A stretch of DNA of 64,000 bases from Xiphophorus maculatus (lineage: Eukaryota; Chordata; Actinopteri; Cyprinodontiformes; Poeciliidae). The notes beneath the pieces were generated by a model, which saw only the letters and a list, made by a program, of their open reading frames with translations, did not search any database and was not told where the DNA came from. Below are positions 1 through 12,000 of this stretch, piece by piece (within the stretch, counting starts at the first letter, position 1; each line of letters begins with the position of its first letter). The stretch spans positions 12,202,272-12,266,271 of the forward strand of contig NC_036446.1 in assembly GCF_002775205.1 (NCBI RefSeq), in the 5' to 3' direction. The position numbers and the translations under genes were made by a program.

Positions 1-3000
1 ACCATGGGAATGCTCCAGCCGATGCTTGCTGGAGGTTTGAACACCGGTGTGTGATTTGTTGCTACATTAACCTCTGTTTCTTTCTTTGTGCATTTATGAA
101 GAAACGTGTAGTTATCAGAACCCTTAGTTTTTGTTTTGTTTTGTTTTGTTTTATTGGTGATAATGTTTGGTATTACAGTTTACACACCTGATAGATTTAA
201 GTAGGGGGAGCTGCAGATTATCAAAGACTTGGAGCTCAAAACCAAAGGTAAATAATCAAAACATCAGACCTGCTGCTCAAGGGTTCAGATGCTGCAACGC
301 CAATAATTAACTAGATAAAGATAATTCCTTTTCAATTTAATAATCTCACTACACTGTTTGAAATATCTAGAAAAAAAAGTAGAAGAGCTGGCATTTTAAT
401 ACCAGTTTCCAAGTGTTTGAATGTAATAAAAAAAACCTAATAAATGTGGATAATGAATAAATATGAGGGGCCGTTTAGGACAAAATTTACGTTTTGTCTC
501 TCACACACTACCAAAAAGTCTCGCATACTCCAAAAAAGTAGCCACGCACACTCCAAAAAATTACGTTTTGTCTCTCACACACTACCAAAAAGTCTCGCAT
601 ACTCCAAAAAAATAGCCACGCACACTCCAAAAAATTACGTTTTGTCTCTCACACACTACCAAAAACTCACGCATACTCAAAAAAATAGCCACGCACACTC
701 AAAAATTACTCACGCACATTCAAAAAATACTCAAATTGCGTATACACACACTACTAAAATGTCACACACACACACACACACAAACGTTAACTTTCTCGCT
801 CACATACACTGTACTAACAGCTCGCACATTCACAAACGTTAACTTTCTCGCTCACATACACTACTATCAGCTCGCTCACATACACTACTACCAGCTCGCT
901 CACATACACTACTACCAGCTCGCTCACATACACTACTACCAGCTCGCGCACATACACACAAACGTTAACTTTCTCGCTCACATACAGACGTTTATCTCTC
1001 ACATACACAAGACTAAAGTTGAACACACACACAGTACTAAGACTCGTTTTATGTATGTGTGAGAGCGAGACTTTTTATGAATGTGTGAGAGCCAGACTCT
1101 TTTTGAATGTGTGAGAGCCAGACTCTTTTTGAATGTGTGAGAGCGACACTCTTTTTGAATGTGTGAGAGTTGTCACGGAAGAGGCGGGGCATAATTTTTG
1201 GATCAAACTGCGCATGCGTAGATCCTAAACTATAAGTTTCGATTGTTGACTCACTGTATGTTCTATTACTTAGTATATTTGTGCTTTTAAATATATATAG
1301 AACGTTTAACTTTCTTGTAGATTAAATGTGCTATAGAAATAAATGAATCTGATTGATTGATTAAAAATAGCAAAATTGCTGTAGTACAATCTGTCCACTG
1401 GGTGCCAGTATTACAGGAATTATTAACCGGCGCCAACTAGTGCCGAAGAAGAAAGAGTTTGCTATACCGAACATGGCTAACTCTAATTCGAAACGAGAGA
1501 GAATTGGTCAGGCAGCTGCCATTCTATAGCACATTTAATCTACAAGAAAGTTAAACGTTCTATATATATTTAAAAGCACAAATATACTAAGTAATAGAAC
1601 ATACAGTGAGTCAACAATCGAAACTTATAGTTTAGGATCTACGCATGCGCAGTTTGATCCAAAAATTATGCCCCGCCTCTTCCGTGACAACTCTCACACA
1701 TTCAAAAAAAGTCTCGCTCTCACACATTCAAAAAGAGTCTGGCTCTCACACATTCATAAAAAGTTTCGCTCTCACACATACATAAAACGAGTCTTAGTAC
1801 TGTGTGTGTGTTCAACTTTAGTCTTGTGTATGTGAGAGATAAACGTCTGTATGTGAGCGAGAAAGTTAACGTTTGTGTGTATGTGCGCGAGCTGGTAGTA
1901 GTGTATGTGCGCGAGCTGGTAGTAGTGTATGTGCGCGAGCTGGTAGTAGTGTATGTGAGCGAGCTGGTAGTAGTGTATGTGAGCGAGAAAGTTAACGTTT
2001 GTGTGTGTGTGTGTGACATTTTAGTAGTGTGTGTATACGCAATTTGAGTATTTTTTGAATGTGCGTGAGTAATTTTTGAGTGTGCGTGGCTATTTTTTTG
2101 AGTATGCGTGAGTTTTTGGTAGTGTGTGAGAGACAAAACGTATTTTTTTGGAGTGTGCGTGGCTACTTTTTTGGAGTATGCGAGACTTTTTGGTAGTGTG
2201 TGAGAGACAAAACGTAATTTTTTGGAGTGTGCGTGGCTATTTTTTTGGAGTATGCGAGACTTTTTGGTAGTGTGTGAGAGACAAAACGTAATTTTTTGGA
2301 GTGTGCGTGGCTACTTTTTTGGAGTATGCGAGACTTTTTGGTAGTGTGTGAGAGACAAAACGTAAATTTTTGGAGTGTGCGTGGCTACTTTTTTGGAGTA
2401 TGCGAGACTTTTTGGTAGTGTGTGAGAGACAAAACGTAAATTTTGTCCTAAACGGCCCCTCATAAATAAATGTGTTCTTTAGGCTTGCCTCTTGGAACTT
2501 CCTATGCCTCTCCGGGAGGACTTTCCTCTTCTCTGCTGGATCTGGGATTTGGAAGGTAAAACACACAGAAACCTAAACGTAGAGCTGATGCATTGTTTGT
2601 TTTCCGTTTCTTATGGTGTGTAAATCTTTCAGTTCTGCCTCCTCTCCCATGGCTGCTGTTCCCAGTGACTGGGCTGTGCCGCATCCCTCCAGACTGAAGT
2701 ACAGGCAGCACTTCAACATCTTGGATACACAGATGGTTGGCTACCTTACAGGTGTGTTGTGTTTTTCATCTGTCGTTAAAAAAATATGGCGCCGTTATGC
2801 TGCGTTCACACTGAACGTGTTTCGCTCGTCAAAAACGCGTCCGATGCTTCAAGTTCGACGCATCTGCACTTTGAAGTCAGACACTTGACATTTTGCTCTA
2901 GATGTCAGACGCGTCAAAACCGCTCTAGGTGGCGTTGAGAGGAGTCTCCTTGGCATACGTGTCCCTCAAACTCTTCCACCGTCATGCATGTTTCGTCTAA

Positions 3001-6000
3001 ATAAATACTTTTATTTAACTGGACGAATTTGGATAGCTGAAATACAGGGGAATATTTTCAAATAGTAAAAGTTATAACTTATTCAACATTCCAACTTCCT
3101 TGCTGATCTTCTTCCAAGTCAGGTCCTTTCTATTCCTGTCTCTGTAGTCATAGCTTGTAGCTCGTAGATTACAGGGCGAGGGCAAACAGCGACAATTAGT
3201 TTATCTTCCAAAGTTTTATCATGTAGGAAATTGCAAAACTACAAGCAGTGGAAGTTCAGATTTTCCAACTCCAACGTTGGACACATCGGATGTGCGAAAC
3301 GCTCCCCTGAAACGCCTCCACATATTCTTTGAATGTAAACCAGACGCTTCTGACACTCAAAACGCGTTTGGTGTGAAACAGGGTTTCTCTCAGTGTATCA
3401 TAAGCCTGGCGGGCCATCAGGTTTTGCTTGTGTCCCCACCAGGCTTAACATTGTTAATTTATCTTAGTTTTTTTTATTATTGCTGCCTGTTTTTAAAACT
3501 TCATAGTTGATGTTTAAGTATTAATCTTCCAGTCTTCCAAAAATGCATAACTATCAAGTGATGTTTTCAAATTTCCTGTCAGCTTTAAACAATTTTTAAC
3601 TCAAAAACATGGCATCCAGCTGGATGGCTGAATCCTGCAGCATTAGAAAACTGTAGTTGCGGATCTCCTTGAAGAGTGATCACTGGTGACTTTATCACAG
3701 GAAGTTGTGGGTGTACTTATGGGTGTGTTTAAACACAGGGCAGATTTCTCAACCTAAATGGTGAGCATTTAATGTCTTTCTTTAAAGGTCTCACCAAACC
3801 TGTTTCTATAAAAACAAATGGTTTATTGAAATGACAAAAGTACATGTAAACACGTTCTCACTCTTTTCCTCCAGCCACATTTACATATGTTTTCCAGATC
3901 AATGCAGTCAGACATGTAAGACAAGTTACATGCAAAAAAAGTGGCTTTTTTTGCATTGCTCCACCCAAGCTGTTACATTCATTTACAGTCTTTGTTTCTT
4001 TTATCTGACAGAAACATCTGAGGTCAAACTGTTTGCTGTTTTTTTGTGATTTAGTTAAAACAGATGCTTACTGCTCTGGATCTCATGCGTACTCATCCTT
4101 CATCAGCAGCCTATCTGTGCTGCACAAACCACCATGACATTTTTTCATTCATGTTTCCAGGTCAACAGGTGAGAAACGCCATGGCAACTACGATGCTGAC
4201 ACAGACACAGCTGGCCTCCATCTGGTGAGAACATTTGTCTCCAGTCAAAGAGAAAAATGATCTTCTTCTCATTCATATCCAGTCTTTGCAAAATGATCCA
4301 TGCAGCTTAAACTGTTTCACACTTTTCATGTTAAAGTCACAAATGTCAACGTATTTTATGAGATTACACGTGGCACAGACACACCTAGTAGTTCATAATT
4401 GTGAAGTGGAATAAAAATTATACAAGGCTTGGTTAAAAGCGCCCTTTACTCTAATACCCCTAAAACAATTCAGGCCAAATATTTTTCCTCAGTTTATAGT
4501 AAACAGAGTCCATTTGGGTGTAAATTAATATCAGTATAAATATTTATGCTCTGAGAAAACCTCAGAGAATGTTGGTGAACAAAGTATCATGAGAACACCA
4601 GAAAGTTGTGGAAAGTTTAAAGCCCCGAATATGTTAAAACCACAGACTAAATGACAGGACAAAAATAGGAAGAAAATACTATGTTTACTGAAAATAAAAG
4701 ATTAGATGAGAATAAAAATAAAAGCATTATTTAGCATCCAAATTAATAAACACCAGAGAAAATATTAGACCTTAAAAACAAAAAGACAATATATAAAAAT
4801 ACTCAAATAAAATAGAAAATGTTGAACAATTCCAGCAGCTTCTCCATAAAAAGGCTGTTTCACAGTCAGATCATAATATTTAAAAACCTCTTCTCCTGAC
4901 GTTTTATTTCTCAACTTGGTGGATTGATTATAGATCATATATATTGTATATGTAAATCTAAAGCAAATCACAATTATTCTTTGGTCTAACGCAATTTAGA
5001 CTTTTTAAACTTCCAAAAGTCCACAACCATTTATTGGAAATAGGACATTAGTTTTGACATATGTTTTAAATTCTCCACCCTTTATTATGTAATATGGTCT
5101 TTACATCATGTTATAATGTTATTTCCTCATCAAAAACATACCTGGAGTGTTGCTTTGAGTTTTTTATGCATGTTTGAGAAATCCTTTAATCTCCATGGCA
5201 ACCATTCAGCTGTTCAAAATGCCTGGGTGGACCAAGCCCCACCTTTGAGACGCAGCTCCTCCTCAGAGTTGCAGTCTACAAGCTTCTGCCTCACAGAGCA
5301 TCATTCCCCTGCTATTCCCCCACTTAGCTCCTTCAGACTAGCCAGCAACAATTAGCCAACACCTGGTGGAACTGTAACAATATACGACCTACTTATAGTC
5401 CCAAAATCACTGTTAAAGGGTTAATAGAGGAGCCATGTTGCGATGATGTTGGAAAGATCGGGAGTTTCTTAAAGAGATAGGGGCCCAATTTCAAGACATT
5501 AAATTACCAAGTAGAATTTATATTTTACTGTAAGTTATAATTAATATTAATAGCCTTTTTATAGCAATTGAAGGTTACTTCATTGTGCTATGAAATGATA
5601 CTCTAGTTGGAAAATGCGTAATATTCTTGTTACATTTGTGTGAAAACTTTAATTGCTGATTTGTTACGACTGCAGGACTTTGTCTGATGTGAATAAGGAT
5701 GGAAAGTTGAACGTGGAGGAGTTTGTTCTGGCTATGCATCTTGTTGACATGGCGAAGAGCGGACAACCGCTGCCACTCACCCTGCCGACCGAGTTGGTAC
5801 CGCCCTCACAGAGGTATGACGACAATGTCTGGGAATGGTTTAGAAAACATGGAAACATTCTTGGAATAACTTTGGCACAACACTGACTCTAGTTGCCAAT
5901 TTAAGGATGTTTTGTAGTCATTTATTTTTAATCTGCGTTACAGGAGTGCAATGAATGGCTCCAGCTCTAACCTCTATTCGGCGATGATTGACGATCTTGA

Positions 6001-9000
6001 TGCAGAACCGCCACAGAAACCCAAAACTAACAGTCAGTACTCCCACAGTCTAGTTTTTCATTATTTCACATTCAATAGCATCTTTTTTTTTTAATCATTA
6101 GCAAGATTGACGATGAGTTAAAAATATAAACGTAAAAACTAAATTTTCCATTCCAGTGTCATTTGAGGATAAGTTCAAAGCCAACATAGAGCAGGGGAAT
6201 GCCGAGCTGGAGAAAAGACGACTGGCTCTGCTGGAGGCGGAGAGGAGGGAGCAGGAGCGGCGCGCTCAGAAAGAACGGGAGGAGCGCGAGAGGAAGGAGA
6301 GGGAGGCCCGCGAGGCGGAGGAGCGGAGGAGGAAGGAAGAGGAGCAAAGGCTGGAGCGACAGAGGGAACTGGAGCGACAGAGGGAACTGGAGCGTCAGAG
6401 GGAACTGGAGCGTCAGAGGGAACTGGAGCGTCAGATTGAACTGGAGCGTCAGAGGGAACTGGAGCGTCAGAGGGAACTGGAGCGACAGAGGGAACTGGAG
6501 CGACAGAGGGAACTGGAGCGTCAGAGGGAACTGGAGCGACAGAGGGAACTGGAGCGACAGAGGGAACTGGAGCGTCAGAGGGAGGAGGAGAGGCAGAGAG
6601 AGATAGAGAGAAAAGAGGTGAGGCGTACTCAGTGCTGAGCGACTTTCACTTTAGGTGTTTTGGAATCTAATATTTGATTTAAAGCCTACATATGGAAAAC
6701 ATTTACACATTTACAAAAAATTTTCTCACTGTCTGAAGTTAAATCAGACTAAATTTTTCTTGTTTTAGGTCAGTTAGAATTACCAAAATTATTTCTATTT
6801 GCTAAATACCAGAAAACTTCACATGGACATTTTTTAGAGATTTTTTTTTGTATCTTTCTTTGTATAATGTGTTTAAGCATTTAATTTAATTTAAACAGGA
6901 AGATTGTTTATCTTAACACAATTTGTTTGGATTACTTCAATGTAATGAATATTTATTATTTCTATGGTATGGCAAAAAAAAAACCCACATCACAATATGA
7001 GCATTTTATATTGGTCAATATCAATAAATATTGATTCGTTTTTTGTTGTAAACATCAAAAATGTTTGCAAAATGAGTGAACGTTTCTTTTTCATCCACAG
7101 TTTTCACTCCACTGTTGTTTTTTATTATTTTTAAGCTGTTATGAAGCAGACTTTAAACTGCTGCTGCGCCAGTTACTCAACAGGTTGTTGCTAGGTAACC
7201 ACAAGTTAGTCAAAAGGCTGTTGCTAGGTTACCAATGAGTGAGTGAGTCAGTTGACTTCACCATTTCATTCAGATCAAATGTATCAAAACATAAAATTAC
7301 ATGTGAAGGCTATCAAAAAATTATAAACACTTATGAATGACAACATATAATAGTGCATTGAAGCTGTAGTTTTTATTTTTTTTTAGCTTATTTCTATTTT
7401 TATGTCCAGAGTGTGATGCTGGAAAAGTTTAAAAACTTACCTTGAAAATGCTTGAAAAGTGCTTGAATGTTACTGTGCGAACCCTGTTGACCTCCGGTGA
7501 CTTCAGGCGGCGCAGCGGGAGCTCGAGCGACAGAGGAAGGAGGAGTTTGAGAGGAGGAAGCGCGGCGAGCTGAAGATGAAGAAGGAGCAGGAGCAGGACG
7601 AGATCATCAAGCTGAAGGCCAAGAAGAGGAATCTGGAGGTGGAGCTGGAAGCAGTGGTAAGTCCTGAAAAGACACCTTTTTTTTTTCTTCTTTTCCATCC
7701 AGATGCATGCAAAGTTGGAAATTTGTCTCAACTCTTTGTTTTCAGGGTAACAAACAGCGTCAGATTTCTGACCGACTGCGGGACATTCAGAACAACAAGA
7801 AACTCCAGAGGTCAGAGTTCGATCTTCTAGATCAGAAGAAAGACACACGGCAACAGGATCTGAAAACACTGCAAAGACAGATAGAGGTTTGATCTGTTCT
7901 TCTGTTTGGTCAAATAAATCATACTTTAATGCATTCATAATGATGTTTGGAAAGTTGAGTGAAATATTATTTATTCATTCTTTTATACTTAATACTCAGA
8001 TCAGAATCCAAGTTTAGTAGATTATATACCAATTTATCTCTATCTGTCTCTCTCTAATTTATCTCTGTCACTTTCTATTCTCTCTCTCATTTCTTTCTCT
8101 CTTGGATTTATATATATCACTCTCTAATTTCTCTAATGTATCTATATCTCTCACTCTAATTTATCTATAAATCTCTCTAATTTATCTAATCTAATAAGAG
8201 TATAAGATCAATTGGATACTTTTAAATATCAAATTAGCAGAAAATATCTATTTGATGTTAAATGTATTTAATTAATTTGTTTGTGTTTGCATGTGGTCAG
8301 GATTTTCAGAGGAAGTTGTCCCAGCTGACTCCAGAGAAGAAACGACTGGCAGAAAAACTCCAGAATATGTCTCTGAATAACCCGACTGGTTAGTACTGAG
8401 GGTTGGTCACACATACCACTGATCTGAACTCAGATTAATATCAACAGTTTGAAGCTGCTTAGTTTGTAAAGTGAAATGTGATTTTAAAAACAACCACACA
8501 AAAGTATTAACCTCTGACTGGAAAGATGTTAAGAGTTTTCTTAATGTTCTCTGACTGAAATTGTGTGTTTTTGACCTTCTTGTAGCTTCAACCATGTCCA
8601 ACTTAAAGATGGGAGTCACAGAGAAGAGAGGGTCATGCATGAAACTGAGAGACCAGCTGGACGCTCTGGAGAAAGAAACGGCTGCCAAGCTGGCTCAGAT
8701 GGACCAGTACAACAAAGACATGCAGGTAGGAGTGAACGAATGACATTTATCTCTCTAATTTATCTATATTTATCTACATCTGTGAAGCTACTGACATTTC
8801 TTACAGAGACGTTTCTCAGCTAATTCAAAAAATGAACTGTTCTCCAGGTAATATCTTAAAGACAACACAACCTTGTTGTTTGCACATATTACTCTGATTC
8901 TAATCCACAGATGTCAAACTCAAGGCCCGCATCCAAATCTGGCCCACCATAGCTTTTTATGTGGCCCTCTAGATTCTAGACTAAACACTAAGCGTGCTTA

Positions 9001-12000
9001 AATATTATGTTATCAATCAAATCAATGCAGTTTTTATCCATTTACTGCCAGATTATATCAGTCCCTCCAGTTCCTTGAGATTTATTGTGGAAATTCACAC
9101 AAAATCAACAAATCCCCAGACTTTTTTTGCGCTAATAATTGGGAGTTTATTGAATATTTTTCTCAATAAATGTCAAAAACTTTCTTACTTGTACTAAACA
9201 GCTACCTCAACCTTAATTGATGTCAGATAATAGTTTATGATCTACACAGCGAGTTATAAAAAGTCACATGTAATGTCATAAATAAGTGGAAATATTTCTA
9301 AATGAGTAGCACAAATACTTTGACTTTTATTGTAAAAAAAAAAAAAAAATCACAAAATCCTGGAGGAACTGAAAAGATGTTCAATAATATTATTTAATTC
9401 TAAGAATTCATTTATATTTTAAGTTTGTGAACAGGTTTTATCAATACGTTCTGGCACAACCAGCCCTTAAAGAACATTCATGTTCTGGATTTGGCCCAAA
9501 ACGAAAATGAGTTTCACTCCCTGATCAATGAAACAAAAAACTTTAGATGAAGGAGCCAACATTACTGCTGCTGTTTACATATTGATTAATGACTTGTAAA
9601 GATTGGCACCTGGATCTCTAAAAGCCTGCACTGATATGAATGATGAGAATGAGACTTTTTAATCAGGAGAAAGAAGTTTCACTGGTTTAAGCTTAAATTC
9701 TGCTGTCATGAAGAGATTCTGCAAAAAAAAAAAGCTGATAGATTTGATCTAAGAAGACTCTACTGATGTTACATTTGTTTCAGATTAAATTAGATATCTT
9801 TAATGTGTTGAACTCTTACTTTAGTCGGCAAGTTTGTGCTCACAGTTTGACTTCAATTCTGCTTTGCGTTTAATTTTAAATATATAAGAAAAGATAAGTA
9901 GAAAATTGTGTTTATTTGTACAGTGGTTTTACAAAACAGGAATATCAGTTAGTTGAACGAGTTGTTTGAGATGTAGGCTGGTTGAGTGATGCATGTCTGT
10001 AAAGAAAGTTATTTTTTCCTCACATTAATGTTGCTTTTCTGCAAACCTATAAATCTCAAACACTCCCTAATGCTTCTTAGACTTATTTTGTTCTTTCTTT
10101 TTATTTTCTGTCTTGTCCCACTTCACCCTTTAACCTCGTCCGCTGCTCCTTCCTCACCTCCTTCCTAATCTGTCTTCCTCTTGCATCCCTCTTTATTCCC
10201 TGCCTCTCAGTTTTTGGAGCTGAGGACAAAATGCTTCAGCCTGTCTTCTGTCTGCTGGCCTGCCTCCGTAAACTCTTCCATCTACTAAAGGTTTCGCCTT
10301 AGGTCTCTTTGAAACTACTTCTGTATTTTCTTTTTGTCTTTCACAGAGTTGCTTATGTGTTCATGTCCTGACTTGTTTCATTTCTTATCCTTGTTTTGTA
10401 CTGCCTCTCCTTTAAACTGTAAAATATTAGTGCAGACCAGCAGCGTTCAAACTTTTTGTCATTAGGAACAAAATTCTTAAGAGAGCTCAAGGGCCACATT
10501 TGTTTTAATTAAAACTGAAAAGATTTCTTTTTTTAAGACACTTGTTTTTATCGCCTCAATAAAATACTAAATAAACGTTTTAATTAAAAAAGTAGTACAA
10601 ATTTTGTAGAAAAGGAATCTGTAAAATATAAACAGGGTCTTAAACATTTTCCAAAACTTTTTCAGCGTCTATTGTCCTCGTTTTTCTTTTCTTTCTTTGG
10701 CAACCAGGGTTGAGCAGCGTTTGCTGATTTTTAGCAAAGTGTAATCAATGAAAACAGAAATATTGTTGATAAAAGAAAAATAGTTTGTCTGTAAAATCAC
10801 GTATAATGCATGTGTCAAACTCAAGGCCCGGGGGCCAAATCTGGCCCTCTGTAGCTTTTTATGTGGCCCTCAAGACTCCAAATTACACCAGTATGTAAAA
10901 AGCACACAAAATTCACTCTAAATCTCCCGATCTCCAGATCTTTTCTGATTTTTACTTGCAAACTTTTCTTAAAATTGTCCAAAAATTACTTTGAGTGACT
11001 GCTGCCTCAGCTTTACTTGATGTCAAGTTATAGCCTGTGATCATTATGGCAATTAATAAAAAGCCACGTTTAGCATCATACGTAATATCCTAAAATTCCT
11101 TACAAATATTTCTAAATTAGCGCCACAAAATCAGTAATTTTAATTGCAAAAATAAAAAAAAAGAAAACACAATCATGAAAACCTGGATGGACTGATTAGT
11201 GTGAAAAGATGTTCTAGATTTAATTTTAATGAATGCTGAAACAAACTGCTGCTTATTGATATTTTAACAATTTAATGGTTTTACCAATACATTCTGGCAG
11301 AACTGACCCTTTAAGAACACTCAGATTTTGATTTGGCCCAAAATGGAAATGAGTTTGACACCTCTGACGTTTACACTCCATTCTTGAATTCAGGACCGAG
11401 GAACCAAACAAAATCATCCAGATGGCCTCAAATGGCCCTCAGGCCACACTTTGGGCATCCTTGATGTAAACAATGGCTCGATAATTTTCATTTTGATTAT
11501 TAATATTTTTTGAAGGGCAATTTTATTTACTGTGATGTCATAATCTGTTTCATTTATGGTTTTGGTTTTGTGTGGTTTTTAATTTTCCTCCTATTTATTA
11601 TTTTTGGTTGTTGTTTTTTTGTTTTTGATATTTAAAGTGTTGTCCAGTTCCAGTGCGACGTGTTCGTGTACAAAATGAAAGTTTAGATGTTTTTGAGACG
11701 CAGAACTTGAATTACTTGCTTTTGAAAACGGTCTCATAATAATAATGTTATTGTTTATTGGAATCATTTTGGGACAATTTATCGTCCTGGTAAATTGATG
11801 ATCGCGATTTGCTTCTAAATGTGTTTTTATTTTTTAATGTGCATCAGGAACTGAAGGAAAGCCAGAGGAAGCAGCAGGCGGCTCTGGAGAAACTGCGCAG
11901 CGCCAAAGAGGAAAAGCAGCGCGAGTTGATTCGAAGGAAGGAGCAGGAGGAGGAGAGGAAGCGACAAGAGGAGGAAACTCAAAGGTCCACAGCAGAACTT

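Larger units (their letters stand above)
2483..5813 (+). other. itsn2: itsn2 linker and second EH domain (EH2)
   Basis: Exons 2483-2555 and 2633-2751 carry a Ser/Gly/Pro-rich linker and then [17 protein letters not shown], the usual lead-in to intersectin EH2. Exons 4161-4224 and 5676-5813 complete the domain. The calcium-binding type loop [12 protein letters not shown] has acidic or Asn residues at positions 1, 3 and 5, Gly at 6 and Glu at 12. It is followed by [23 protein letters not shown] domains bind NPF peptides of endocytic adaptors. The split of the domain over three exons with phases 1, 2 and 2 is consistent throughout. Confidence is high from the motif and the exact phase match. Confidence 0.93.

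Noticed and set aside
444..2136. Open frames of 72-138 codons rich in His/Thr/Ser or Val/Tyr on both strands
   Set aside because: They are translations of the CTCACACACT-type tandem blocks in the fold-back element arms and mirror each other; no real protein features.
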